The notes: generated from the letters alone by a model not told the origin. DNA of 64,000 nucleotides from Nocardioides sp. L-11A (GCA_029961745.1 CP124680.1:3658001-3722000), one strand, 5' to 3'; shown: positions 15,277 through 24,137, counted from the stretch's first letter. Numbers and translations are program-made.

Positions 15277-16077
15277 TCAGAAGCCGAGCGACGCCAGGTA
15301 GAGGTCGCCGAGGTCGCCGGCCCCGAGGATCGCGCTCCAGGCTCCCAGCACGAGGAACGGCCCGAACGGCAGAGCCGTCCGCCGCCCGGCGCGACCGGCC
15401 GCCATCAGCAGCACCCCGGCCACGGCACCCAGCACGAAGCCGAGGAAGGCGCCGACCAGGAAGGTGCCCCAGGTCAGGTACGCCGTCATCGCGCCCACCA
15501 GCCCGGACAGCTTCACGTCGCCGAACCCCATCCCGCCCGGCGCGACGTACCAGACGACGAGGAAGAACAGACCGAGCACCACCGCGCCCGTCGCGGCCCG
15601 CAGCAGCGCGGGGCCATCGCCGCCGAGCGCCAGCAGCACGGCGAGCACGGGGTACGACGGCAGCACGATCGCGTCCGGCAGCCGGTGCACGTCGAGGTCG
15701 ATGAGGGCGAGCGCGATCGCCACGGCCGCGAAGGTGAGATAGGCGGGGAGCAGCCGCAGGCCGTCCGGGTCGGCGCCGAGGCGCACGACCACCAGCGCGA
15801 ACGCCAGCCCGGTGCCCGCCTCGACCAGTGGGTAGCGGGCACTGATCGGAGCACCGCAGTCGAAGCACCGCCCGCGCACCATCACCCAGCCCAGGACCGG
15901 GACGTTGTGCCGGGCGCGGATCGGGTGTCCACAGGCCGGGCACGCCGACGGCGGCCGCACGACGGATCCTCCCGCCGGGACCCGGTGCGCCACGACGTTG
16001 AGGAACGAGCCGATCGCCGTCCCGAGGAGGCCGGCGATCGCCGGGACGGCGAGGTCGAGGAAGGCGTGCTCGCTCAG
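15277..16077 (-). CDS. pilD: Prepilin peptidase / N-methyltransferase
   Basis: An inner-membrane aspartic protease that cleaves type IV prepilins after Gly and methylates the new N-terminus. It has 266 residues; IGSFLNVVAHRVP leads into the four-cysteine zinc region (CPACG, CFDCG), then six or more membrane segments. The two catalytic aspartates are in LIDLDVHRLPD and GMGFGDVKL. No ATG, GTG or TTG precedes the first conserved residues in frame; the best start is a CTG at 16077 overlapping the stop of the upstream gene as CTGA, with TGGAG about 10 nt before it. It is the last gene of the pilus operon, and its substrates are encoded at 18317-19416 and 23597. Confidence 0.9.
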   Translation of the reverse strand: MSEHAFLDLAVPAIAGLLGTAIGSFLNVVAHRVPAGGSVVRPPSACPACGHPIRARHNVPVLGWVMVRGRCFDCGAPISARYPLVEAGTGLAFALVVVRLGADPDGLRLLPAYLTFAAVAIALALIDLDVHRLPDAIVLPSYPVLAVLLALGGDGPALLRAATGAVVLGLFFLVVWYVAPGGMGFGDVKLSGLVGAMTAYLTWGTFLVGAFLGFVLGAVAGVLLMAAGRAGRRTALPFGPFLVLGAWSAILGAGDLGDLYLASLGF

Positions 16078-18320
16078 CGCTGGTGGCTCCAGCTCAGGAT
16101 GGTGACCTCGCGATCGGCACTGGTGGCCGGGTCGCCGTCCTTGTCCCAGATCTGGGCGCGGACCTTGAGAGCGAGCCGGTCGGGGTCGTCGGAGCACGTC
16201 GCGCTGACCCGGCACACGTAGACCTTCAGCTGGACGAGGGTCCCGTTGATCCCCATCCCGGGCGTGTTGTCGGGCAGCTCGATCAACGCCCCCGTCTCTT
16301 TGTAGGCGCCGTTGAGGTTGGCGTAGAGCGAGCGGGCGATGACGCCCCACCGGAAGACCTGGAAGTCCGTGTTGGCGACCTCGAGGTAGATCCGCCCGAG
16401 CGGGACGTAGGTCGTCCCCTGGAGGTAGACCTCCGACTTCTTGTGGGTGTTGATGAGGTAGCAGCCGCTGCCGATCGTCGTCACGCAGTTGGTCGGGATC
16501 GTGGCCGGCCCGCGCAGCTTCGGCACGTAGTACTCGAGCTCCAGCCGGAGGTGGTCGAGCTGGACCGACTGGTTGCGGTTGGCCGTCGCGGTGAAGGCGA
16601 CGGTCGCACCCGTGTAGCCCCGGTCGTGGACCGATCTGGCCAGCGCGTCGTAGACCGCGGTCTGGTCGGTCTCGAGGTCGATCGTCTGCGAGGTCAGCGA
16701 GGTCGGCTTGCTCAGCGTGACGGCAGGGAGCGCGGTGCTGCCGGGCGCGGTGGGAGTGATCGTCACGGTGGACGCCGGGAAGCCGTTCGCTCCGGACGCC
16801 GCCTTGTGGCGCACGAGGAGCCGCGCGGCCTTGAGCACCGCGCCTCGGGGGATCTCGGCCGGAGGCGCGAAGCCGCCGACGGTGATGGTGCGGGTCTCGT
16901 TTCCGTTGTCGCCGGCGCCCTGACGGGTCCAGGTCGCCACGCCGTTGCCCTGGTCCCGCAGCACCTCCGCGGTCAGTGGCGCGAAGGTCGCGGGATCGCT
17001 CCCCGTCCCGGCGACGGTCGGCACGGCCGTCGGCACCAGCGCGCCGCTCGCTCCCGCGAGGGTGCTGAGCGACGGGTTGGCGCCCTGGCCGTTGTCGTTC
17101 TTCAACCCGTAGACGACGATCGGGGCGCGATCGGTGCGATAGGTGGCGCACAGCTCGGCCTTGGTGTCGCTGTCGAAGTAGATCGAGCTGTCACCGCCGA
17201 AGACGAACTGCACACCGTGCGAGGTGGCGTTGTCGATCGGGTTCTCGCAGGCGCCGGGGATCGGCGTGGCCGCCGTCGGGGTGCCACCGCCGGCCAGCTC
17301 GCCCCCGATCACCTTCCGGTTCCCGATGGCCCAGACGTTCGTGCCGGCGTCGGACGGCGGGACGACCGCGCTCTCGTAGAGCGGGTCGCCGTTGCTCGAC
17401 CGGTTGTGGAAGTCGAAGTAGTACGTCCCGGTCCGGAACCACAGGATCTTGTTGCAGCTCGTCGTGAGGTCGCTCAGCGCTTTCACGTCGTCGTAGTAGC
17501 CGGGCTGGAACTCGACGTAGGCGCCGCCCGCCGGGCAGGCAGGGACGGGACGCCACGGCGGGATCGACGTGAGGTCCGACGGATAGTTCGGATCCGACGG
17601 CCCGGTGCCGGTGCCGCAGTTCTTGGTGTAGTTCGCGGTCGTGCTCGAGCTCAGCGTGATGTTGGTGCAGGACTGCCCCCGTGCCCAGACGTTCGCATCG
17701 TTGACCCTGATCGTCCCCTTCGCATCGATCGTCGAGTTCACGCGGATCCCGCCGCGGACCGAGAGGACCTTGTTGAAGTTGTACAGGCCGGTCTCGCCGG
17801 CATCGTTGCCGAGCATGATGATGGCGTCGCCGGGGCTGTTCGCATTGGTCACGTGCCGCGCGGTCCCCTGCGCGCCGGTGGCGTCCTCGGGCTCGCAGGT
17901 CACGAACGCCGACGTCCAGGCCTCACCCGTCGCCTTGGGCGGCGGGTAGAGGTCGGGCAGCAGCAGGGCGTCGTCCTCGCTCACCACGTCGGCGCTGTCG
18001 TAGCCGAAGCAGCCGTCGCTCAGCTCGTTGTTGAACCGCCAGTCGGCCGGGGGCACGACCGACGCGTCGTCGTCGGAGGTGTCCCAATAGCCGGTGCGGA
18101 GGCCGTTGAGGACGACCTGGGCAGCGGCGTCGGCGGCGTACGTCGAGCCGGCCACGGTGCGCAGCGCCACCGTGGCGCGCAGGCTGCCGTCGCCGCGGGT
18201 GAGGACCAGCCCGGTGACCACCGCGACCACGGTGATGACGATCAGCGCGATCACGAGGATCGCGCCGCGGTCACCGGCGTCGCGCGCCAGCCCGAGACGC
18301 CTGAGGAACCGTCGTCTCAT
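16074..18320 (-). CDS. Large PilX-like pilus-associated protein
   Basis: A 748-residue envelope protein. The N-terminus is charged and then hydrophobic (GAILVIALIVITVVAVVTGLVL, about residues 19-40), like PilX minor pilins but without the Gly-Phe prepilin cleavage motif. The rest is a large extracytoplasmic region with several cysteine pairs (for example CGTG, CPAG) and beta-rich stretches. Its position, with 4-nt overlap behind pilW and before pilD, marks it as part of the pilus machinery. Tip-located adhesins with PilX-type N-termini are known in Gram-negative systems; a surface adhesin is a reasonable guess. I do not recognise a named domain in the C-terminal 700 residues. Confidence 0.7.
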   Translation of the reverse strand: MRRRFLRRLGLARDAGDRGAILVIALIVITVVAVVTGLVLTRGDGSLRATVALRTVAGSTYAADAAAQVVLNGLRTGYWDTSDDDASVVPPADWRFNNELSDGCFGYDSADVVSEDDALLLPDLYPPPKATGEAWTSAFVTCEPEDATGAQGTARHVTNANSPGDAIIMLGNDAGETGLYNFNKVLSVRGGIRVNSTIDAKGTIRVNDANVWARGQSCTNITLSSSTTANYTKNCGTGTGPSDPNYPSDLTSIPPWRPVPACPAGGAYVEFQPGYYDDVKALSDLTTSCNKILWFRTGTYYFDFHNRSSNGDPLYESAVVPPSDAGTNVWAIGNRKVIGGELAGGGTPTAATPIPGACENPIDNATSHGVQFVFGGDSSIYFDSDTKAELCATYRTDRAPIVVYGLKNDNGQGANPSLSTLAGASGALVPTAVPTVAGTGSDPATFAPLTAEVLRDQGNGVATWTRQGAGDNGNETRTITVGGFAPPAEIPRGAVLKAARLLVRHKAASGANGFPASTVTITPTAPGSTALPAVTLSKPTSLTSQTIDLETDQTAVYDALARSVHDRGYTGATVAFTATANRNQSVQLDHLRLELEYYVPKLRGPATIPTNCVTTIGSGCYLINTHKKSEVYLQGTTYVPLGRIYLEVANTDFQVFRWGVIARSLYANLNGAYKETGALIELPDNTPGMGINGTLVQLKVYVCRVSATCSDDPDRLALKVRAQIWDKDGDPATSADREVTILSWSHQR

Positions 18321-18952
18321 GTCTGCCTCCGCTCGCCGGCGATGGTCTCGCTGATCGTGGTCCGGCCGTGTCCCTCGGAGTCGCTGATCGTCAGCGTCAT
18401 CGTGATCCGCGTCGGCACCCGGCCGCTGTCGTCAGCGCAGTCGGTGACCCCGCCGCCCGTGCAGTCGACGTCCGGTACGACGGTGAGGTTCGTCGCCACG
18501 ACCGTGGTCGACGGCGCCGGGCCGCAGCGGATCCGCACCAGGTCCTTGTGGCCACCGCCGTTGTCGCGGACCGCGTAGGTGACCTTCACCAGGTCGGGCT
18601 CCTTCTCCGAGACCGTCGAGGAGTACTCGCTCCAGGCCAGGGTCACGACCGGCTCGCCGGCGCCCGCGCATCTCTCCAGGCCGACCGACTGCTTCGTCGG
18701 GTACGAGTGGACGTCCTCGGCGTCGTCGTAGTCCTTGCTGCGGACCCCGATGCTGGACACGTCCCGCTGCCAGTACGCCGTCACGAACTGCAGGTCCAGG
18801 GACTCGGTCATCCGGGACCGGGTGTCCGTGGTCGTCCGCAGATAGCTGATCACCACCCCGGTGAGCCCGGTGACGATGACGCCCATGATGGCGACGGTCA
18901 CCATGACCTCGACCAGGGTGAAGCCGGCGTCCCCCCGCGCGCGCCTCAGCAC
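18317..18952 (-). CDS. Minor pseudopilin, PilW-like
   Basis: A 211-residue prepilin. The cleavage site is Gly10-Phe11 in RGDAGFTLVEVMVTVAIMG, with the required Glu at +5 of the mature protein and a hydrophobic assembly helix behind it. The globular part has four to five cysteines (ERCAGAG, RIRCGPA, VDCTGGG). It starts with GTG at 18952, overlaps the preceding pseudopilin gene by 7 nt and the following PilX-like gene by 4 nt. The order PilV-like, PilW-like, PilX-like is the classical minor-pilin order. Confidence 0.85.
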   Translation of the reverse strand: MLRRARGDAGFTLVEVMVTVAIMGVIVTGLTGVVISYLRTTTDTRSRMTESLDLQFVTAYWQRDVSSIGVRSKDYDDAEDVHSYPTKQSVGLERCAGAGEPVVTLAWSEYSSTVSEKEPDLVKVTYAVRDNGGGHKDLVRIRCGPAPSTTVVATNLTVVPDVDCTGGGVTDCADDSGRVPTRITMTLTISDSEGHGRTTISETIAGERRQT

Positions 18953-19416
18953 GACGTGTCCCCCGGCGCGCAGGGCTCGCGCAGGACGATGGTGAGCTCC
19001 TCGGTGGAGCGACCGTCGTCGCTGCGCACCTGCAGCGTCACCCGCTGCACCCCGGTGTCTCCGCCCGGGCAGCCGTTCGCGGAGCCGTCGCCTCGCAACG
19101 GCACCGACGCCTCCTGGGTGGCCGTGTAGCCGGACGGTACGTCGAAGCCGATCACGGCCGCGGCGTACGCACCGGCGTCGGCGCAGGGCACGTAGTTGTC
19201 GTCGGCCACATAGGACTGGACGGCCTCGGCGTAGTTGCGCACGTACGCGCCGCCCGTGCTCTGCTTGCGATGCATGTCGGACGTCTTGATGCTCATCTCG
19301 ACCCCGGCCAGGATCGCGACCGCGGCGATGCTCAGGATGGACAGCGCGACCAGCACCTCGATGAGCGTCGCTCCCGCGTCGGAGCGCTCGCGCGAAGGCC
19401 GGCCGGGCAGGTCCAT
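18946..19416 (-). CDS. Minor pseudopilin, PilV-like
   Basis: A 156-residue prepilin with cleavage predicted at Gly15-Ala16 (SDAGATLIEVLVALSIL), Glu at +5 and a 20-residue hydrophobic helix. The C-terminal domain has cysteines in NYVPCADAG, NGCPGGD and at the extreme C-terminus (LREPCAPGDTSC), likely disulfide-bonded outside the cell. The ATG at 19416 overlaps the pilC stop by one base (TGATG). It presumably primes pilus assembly with the PilW- and PilX-like proteins. Confidence 0.83.
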   Translation of the reverse strand: MDLPGRPSRERSDAGATLIEVLVALSILSIAAVAILAGVEMSIKTSDMHRKQSTGGAYVRNYAEAVQSYVADDNYVPCADAGAYAAAVIGFDVPSGYTATQEASVPLRGDGSANGCPGGDTGVQRVTLQVRSDDGRSTEELTIVLREPCAPGDTSC

Positions 19417-20621
19417 CAGATCTCGACCTGCTGGAAGATGCCGTACATCGCGGACACCAGCGCCACGGCGACGAACCCGACGATACCGCCCATCACGATG
19501 ATGACGATGGGCTCGAAGAGCGCCGTGAGCTTGTTGATCTTGTAGTCGAGCTCGTCCTCGTAGTACTCCGCCGTCACCTCGAGCTGGGTGTCCATCGAGC
19601 CGGTCTCCTCACCGACGCGGAGCATGGCGGTCGCCGTACCGGGGAACAGGCGGGTCCGGGCCAGCGGGCCGGCGAGCCCCTGCCCCTCCAGCATCTGCTC
19701 CGTGACGCCGTTGAGCCGCTTGACGAAGACCCGGTTGCGCAGCGATTCGGTGGCGACCCGGATCGCCTCGGGCAGGTTGACCCCGGCGGCCACCATCGAG
19801 GCCATCACCCGGCAGAAGCGCTCGACGAGCGCGTACTGGATCGTCTCGCCGAGCACCGGGACCCGGAGCAGGAAGGCGTGCCAGACGTATCTGCCGCGCT
19901 CGAACCGCTGCGACAGCAGGAACAGCAGCGCCCAGGCGACGAGGCCGGCGACGATCGCCCACCACCAGTGGCCGAGGAAGTCGGTGAAGGACAGCAGCAT
20001 CCGCGTGGGCAGCGGGAGATCGGCGTCGAGCTCGGCGAAGAAGTCCTCGAACTTCGGGAGCACATAGATCGCCAGCACCAGGACGGTGACCACCGACATG
20101 GCCGCGACGGCCATCGGGTACATCATCGCCGACTTGATCTTCCGACGCGCCTCGAGATCACGCTCCAGGTAGATCGCGAGGCGCGACAACACGATGTCGA
20201 GCTCGCCGGTCAGCTCGGCGGACCGGACAATGCCGCGGTAGAACTCGGGGAACACCTTGGGGTAGCGCTCCAGCGTGTCGGAGAACCGCTCGCCGGTCCG
20301 CAGCCCGTCCTCGATGTCGTGCATCATCCGGCGCACCGAGGAGTTCTCGCTCTCGGCACCGATCGAGTGGACCGCGTCGAGGATCGGCAGACCGGCACGG
20401 AGGAAGGCCGCGATCTGCCGGGAGAGATGCATGACCTCCTCCTTCTTGATCCGCGGCCCGGAGATCTCGTACTGGAGGATGCTTCGCTTCTCGGTGACCC
20501 GCAGGTCGCGAAGATCGCGCTGGAAGAGCGCGATCTCCGCGTCCCCGCGACTGGCGGCCTTCTGCGTGCCCCTGACCCGCCGGCCCTCCAGGTCGACTCC
20601 GGCGAAGGCGTACTTCGGCAT
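19416..20621 (-). CDS. pilC: Type IV pilus inner-membrane platform protein
   Basis: A polytopic platform protein (GspF family) that couples the PilB and PilT ATPases to pilus growth and retraction. It has 401 residues and two repeated GspF domains: the first around FLRAGLPILDAVHSIGAES, the second around MVAAGVNLPEAIRVATESL. There are three membrane helices (about residues 165-190, 215-235 and 370-395). It lies 1 nt downstream of pilB and overlaps the next pseudopilin gene by one base. Confidence 0.93.
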   Translation of the reverse strand: MPKYAFAGVDLEGRRVRGTQKAASRGDAEIALFQRDLRDLRVTEKRSILQYEISGPRIKKEEVMHLSRQIAAFLRAGLPILDAVHSIGAESENSSVRRMMHDIEDGLRTGERFSDTLERYPKVFPEFYRGIVRSAELTGELDIVLSRLAIYLERDLEARRKIKSAMMYPMAVAAMSVVTVLVLAIYVLPKFEDFFAELDADLPLPTRMLLSFTDFLGHWWWAIVAGLVAWALLFLLSQRFERGRYVWHAFLLRVPVLGETIQYALVERFCRVMASMVAAGVNLPEAIRVATESLRNRVFVKRLNGVTEQMLEGQGLAGPLARTRLFPGTATAMLRVGEETGSMDTQLEVTAEYYEDELDYKINKLTALFEPIVIIVMGGIVGFVAVALVSAMYGIFQQVEI

Positions 20622-20622
20622 C

Positions 20623-22395
20623 TCAGACCCCCGCGACGTAGATCGAGCGCATGACCTCGGCGGCGGTCGTCGTACCGTCGCCGACCAGGCGGACCGCCTG
20701 CTCCTGCAGGGTGCGCATCCCCTGGCTCCGGGCGAGCTTCCGCATCTGGTCGTGCGGCGCTCGGTCGACGATCAGCTCGCGTACCTCGTCGGTCACCACC
20801 AGCATCTCGTAGACGCCGATCCGCTCCAGGTAGCCGGTGTGCGCGCAGAAGTGGCAGCCGGTGCCGTGCTGCCAGCCGCCGGGCGGCTCCTCGCCGCCGA
20901 ACTGCTGGACGAAGGCCAGCTCGTCCGGTGCGGGGCGGTACGACGCGAGGCAGGACGTGCAGCTGCGCCGGACCAGTCGCTGGGCGATGACGGCGGTCAC
21001 CGACGACGCGATGAGGAATGCCTCGATGCCCATGTCGAGCAGGCGGTAGAGCGCGGAGACGGCCTCCGTGGCGTGGAGCGACGACAGCACGAAGTGCCCG
21101 GTCAGCGCCGACTGGACGGCGATCCGGGCGGTGTCCACGTCCCGGATCTCGCCGACGAGGATCACGTCGGGGTCCTGACGGAGGATGGACTTCAGCCCGC
21201 CGGCGAAGGTAATCCCGGCCTGCTCGTTGATCTGGATCTGGTTGATCGAGTCGAAGGTGTACTCGACCGGGTCCTCGATCGTCATCAGGTTCTTCTCGGG
21301 GCTGTTCAGCTCGCCCAGAGACGCGTAGAGCGTGGTGGTCTTGCCACCGCCCGTGGGTCCGGCGCAGATGACCATGCCGAACGGCGAGTGGATCAACCGG
21401 GTGTAGCGGGCGGCGGTGTCGGCGGGCATGCCCAGCTGCTCCAGGGCGAAGAGCGGGCGGCTCTTGTCGAGGACCCGCATCACGACCTTCTCCCCGCCGA
21501 CGACGGCCGTGGTCGAGACCCGGATGTCGACCTCGCGCCCGTCGATCTCCAGGGAGATCTGGCCGTCCTGGGGGCGCCGCCGCTCGACGATGTTCATGCC
21601 GCCGAGGATCTTGACGCGGCTGACGATCGCGGGCCCGATCGACGCCGGCAGGTCCAGCACCTCGGTGAGCGCGCCGTCGATGCGGTAGCGCACCCGGACC
21701 CGCTCCCCCGTCGGCTCGACGTGGATGTCGGAGGCCCGGTCCCGCAGAGCCTGGGTGATGACCGACTGCACCACCCGGACGACGGGCGCCTCCTCGTTGA
21801 CGCTGACGTCGTCGAGCCCCGCCGCCTCCCGGCGCAGCACGTCGCGCGCCTCGAACGCCTGGATCTGTCCGCCGACGTCCTGGGTGGCCCGATAGGACCG
21901 GGCCAGTCCGCGGTCGAGGTCGCGACGCGTCGCGACCAGCGGCCGGACCGGCCGGCCGAGCACGGCGACCAGCGCCGCCACCCGCTCCGGGGCAGGGTCC
22001 AGCACCGCGACCACGACCCCTTCGTCGTCCAGCGAGATCGGCAGCGCATCGAGCAGTACCGCCTGGTCCCGGGCCAGCAGGGCGAGTGCTTCGCCGGTGG
22101 GCGTCAGGTCACGGAAGTCGGCCAGCGCGACGCCGTGATGCTCGGCGAGGGTCCGGGCCAGCGTCTCGTCGGTGATGGCGCCGGCAGCCACCAGCCGCTG
22201 CCCCAGGTCGCCGCCGCCACCACCGTCGCCACCACCGTCGTCACCGCCACCGTCGTCACCGCGGACCGCGTCCAGCTGGTACGGCTGCACGCGGCCGGCC
22301 GCCACCAGGATCCGGCCGAGCCGCTCGTCGTCGGCGTCGGTGCGCGGGACAGCGACGGGCGTCTCTGCCCGGGTGTGCCTGCCCTTCAGTCTCAT
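20623..22395 (-). CDS. pilB: Type IV pilus assembly ATPase
   Basis: A cytoplasmic hexameric ATPase powering pilus extension. It has 590 residues: an N-terminal MshEN-like region (about 25-190), then the GspE motor domain with Walker A GPTGGGKTTT (346-355), an Asp box VGEIRD and a His box SSLHATEAV. The four-cysteine zinc site (CTSC and CHFC) is present. Residues 47-63 are an unusual tract of only Gly and Asp inserted in the N-terminal domain, encoded by an imperfect microsatellite at about 22203-22260. The gene lies 12 nt after pilT and 1 nt before pilC. Confidence 0.94.
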   Translation of the reverse strand: MRLKGRHTRAETPVAVPRTDADDERLGRILVAAGRVQPYQLDAVRGDDGGGDDGGGDGGGGGDLGQRLVAAGAITDETLARTLAEHHGVALADFRDLTPTGEALALLARDQAVLLDALPISLDDEGVVVAVLDPAPERVAALVAVLGRPVRPLVATRRDLDRGLARSYRATQDVGGQIQAFEARDVLRREAAGLDDVSVNEEAPVVRVVQSVITQALRDRASDIHVEPTGERVRVRYRIDGALTEVLDLPASIGPAIVSRVKILGGMNIVERRRPQDGQISLEIDGREVDIRVSTTAVVGGEKVVMRVLDKSRPLFALEQLGMPADTAARYTRLIHSPFGMVICAGPTGGGKTTTLYASLGELNSPEKNLMTIEDPVEYTFDSINQIQINEQAGITFAGGLKSILRQDPDVILVGEIRDVDTARIAVQSALTGHFVLSSLHATEAVSALYRLLDMGIEAFLIASSVTAVIAQRLVRRSCTSCLASYRPAPDELAFVQQFGGEEPPGGWQHGTGCHFCAHTGYLERIGVYEMLVVTDEVRELIVDRAPHDQMRKLARSQGMRTLQEQAVRLVGDGTTTAAEVMRSIYVAGV

Positions 22396-22407
22396 CGCGT
22401 CCCTCCG

Positions 22408-23508
22408 TCACCGGACCGCGCCGGCGGCGTACCGCGGCCGGGTCTCGATGTCCTTGGGATAGAGGCTGCGCGCGACAGCCTCCTCCTCCAGCACGATGCC
22501 CTCCTGGATCAGGTGCGACAGCGACCGTTCGAGCGTGATCATGCCGTCCTGCGCGCCGGTGACCAGGGAGTTGCGCAACTGGTGGGTCTTGCCCTCCTTG
22601 ATCAGGTTGCGCACGGCCGGCGTCGCGACCAGCACCTCGTACGCCGCGACCATCCCGCCACCCACGCGGGGGACCAACCGCTGGTAGACGACGCACGACA
22701 GCGCGGCGGCGAGCTGGACCCGGATCTGGGCCTGCTGCTCGGCCGGGAAGACGTCGATCATCCTGCCGAGGGACTGGGCGGTGTCGTTGGTGTGCAGGGT
22801 CGCGAAGACCAGGTGTCCGGTCTCGGCGACGGTGAGGGCGAACTGGATCGACTCGAGGTCGCGCATCTCGCCGACCAGGAGCACGTCCGGGTCCTCGCGG
22901 AGTACCGAACGGAGCGCGTCGGAGAAGCTCGCCGTGTCCGTGCCGACCTCGCGCTGGTTGACCGCGGCCAGTTTGTGGTCGTGCACGTACTCGATCGGGT
23001 CCTCGACGGTGATGATGTGGCAGCCCCGGTTGCCGTTGATCAGGTCGACGAGCGAGGCCAGCGTGGTCGACTTGCCGGACCCGGTGGGCCCGGTCATCAG
23101 GACGAGTCCCTGGTGCCGCATCGCGAGCTCACGCAGCACCGGTGGCAGCCCGAGGTCGTCGGGGGTCGGCACGGTGCGCGGGATCATCCGCAGTGCGACG
23201 GCCGTCAGTCCCCGCTGGGTGAACGCGTTGCCGCGGATCCGGGCGTGCTCGCGCCAGGAGAAGGAGAAGTCGTACTCGTGGCGCGACTCCCATGCCTCGC
23301 GCTGCTCGGGCGTCAGCACCTCGGCCAGCAGCGTCTCGGTGTCGTCGTCGGTCAGCGCCGGTCGGTCGGGGACCGGGGCCAGGGTGCCGTCGACCCGGAT
23401 CATCGGCGGTAGGCCCGCGGTCAGCATCAGGTCGGTCCCCCCGGCGTCCCAGAGGGCGCCCAGGAGCCGGTCGACGCGGTCACCGATGCGGTGCGGGTGG
23501 TGGAACAC
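22408..23508 (-). CDS. pilT: Pilus retraction ATPase
   Basis: A cytoplasmic hexameric ATPase that depolymerises type IV pili and powers twitching. It has 366 residues with Walker A GPTGSGKST (140-148), the Asp box VGEMRDLESIQ, the His box FATLHTNDTAQS and an AQ-containing C-terminal region ending in the SLSHLIQEGIV type segment. There is no zinc tetracysteine, which separates it from PilB. It starts with GTG at 23508; the ribosome site GAGGAG lies in the arm of a hairpin (23514-23547), which may limit translation after the abundant pilin gene. The pilT gene implies retractile pili. Confidence 0.93.
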   Translation of the reverse strand: MFHHPHRIGDRVDRLLGALWDAGGTDLMLTAGLPPMIRVDGTLAPVPDRPALTDDDTETLLAEVLTPEQREAWESRHEYDFSFSWREHARIRGNAFTQRGLTAVALRMIPRTVPTPDDLGLPPVLRELAMRHQGLVLMTGPTGSGKSTTLASLVDLINGNRGCHIITVEDPIEYVHDHKLAAVNQREVGTDTASFSDALRSVLREDPDVLLVGEMRDLESIQFALTVAETGHLVFATLHTNDTAQSLGRMIDVFPAEQQAQIRVQLAAALSCVVYQRLVPRVGGGMVAAYEVLVATPAVRNLIKEGKTHQLRNSLVTGAQDGMITLERSLSHLIQEGIVLEEEAVARSLYPKDIETRPRYAAGAVR

Positions 23509-23513
23509 GGGTG

Positions 23514-23547
23514 CTCCTCAACTGGATTCCGATGGTCGGCTGAGGAG
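23514..23547 (-). promoter_or_regulatory. Hairpin enclosing the pilT ribosome binding site
   Basis: Read on the minus strand, CTCCTCA (23547-23541) can pair with TGAGGAG (23520-23514). The second arm contains the pilT Shine-Dalgarno, 5 nt before the GTG. The 7-bp stem with a 20-nt loop could hold back pilT translation, or partially terminate transcription behind pilA. Confidence 0.45.
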
Positions 23548-23596
23548 GACCGTCGCCCGAGCAACGGCCCACCCCAGCGAGAAGGTCCGAGGTCGA

Positions 23597-23959
23597 TCAG
23601 CAACCAGCGGGCGCCGGGTCCAGCGCACCCGTCGCGGTGATCGCCGTGGCTCCACTGATCGACGACGGGCCGTTGGGCGGTCCCTCGGGCGCCGCACGGA
23701 GGAATCCGCCAGCGACGAGGGCGTCGACATCGGCCGGATACGAACCGGTCTCGGCATAGGCCGCTTCGACGGCCGTCTCAACGGTACGGATCTCGGTCTT
23801 GCAAGCAGTCGTCTCGCTGTTGTTCGTGATGCCCCGCACGGAGAACACGACGATGGCGGCGAGGACGCCGAGGATGATGATGACGATCAGCAGTTCAATG
23901 AGCGTGAAGCCGCGGTCGTCGCGGCGCGCCTCGGTGAGGCGATCAGTGAATCGGCGCAT
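23597..23959 (-). CDS. pilA: Major type IV pilin
   Basis: A 120-residue prepilin giving a 103-residue mature subunit after cleavage at Gly17-Phe18 (DDRGFTLIELLIVIIILG). Glu at +5 and the long alpha-1 helix are canonical. The globular part is short (about 75 residues) with Cys in TTACKTEI and a C-terminal PAGC that could form the disulfide D-loop. As the first gene of the locus with its own 178-bp leader it should be the most abundant product. The ATG at 23959 has GGAGG 8 nt upstream. Confidence 0.92.
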   Translation of the reverse strand: MRRFTDRLTEARRDDRGFTLIELLIVIIILGVLAAIVVFSVRGITNNSETTACKTEIRTVETAVEAAYAETGSYPADVDALVAGGFLRAAPEGPPNGPSSISGATAITATGALDPAPAGC

Positions 23960-24137
23960 GCCAAAGCCTCCGGAAGGAGAGAGGGGTGATGGAAAGTGAG
24001 GAGCAGCCCCCGAGCGCTGTGACTAGGAAACGCCTCCCCCGACCCCGCGTCACGACAATCCGGTTTTCTTTACCGCAGGGGCCGAAACACCCCAAATATT
24101 GGGGAAATCTCGCCAATCGACCCTGCGCAGCCACCGT
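23960..24137 (-). promoter_or_regulatory. pilA upstream region
   Basis: A 178-bp non-coding stretch between the SDR gene end and pilA, both on the minus strand; the pilus promoter must lie here. It is locally AT-rich, with a palindrome CCCCAAATATTGGGG at 24090-24104 that could be an operator, and a small CGGT...ACCG stem at 24061-24075. I could not identify a riboswitch or a convincing -35/-10 pair. GGAGG at about 23967-23971 is the pilA ribosome site. Confidence 0.5.

Noticed and set aside
14711..15943. One long open frame suggesting a full-length HNH protein
   Set aside because: The upstream two thirds are antisense to pilD and show Arg/Pro-rich shadow composition, without any DUF222 similarity.
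23958..23976. CAAAGCCTCCGG, which resembles part of the c-di-GMP (GEMM) riboswitch near the pilin gene
   Set aside because: It lies on the strand opposite to pilA transcription, overlaps the pilA ribosome site, and the other conserved parts of the aptamer are missing.
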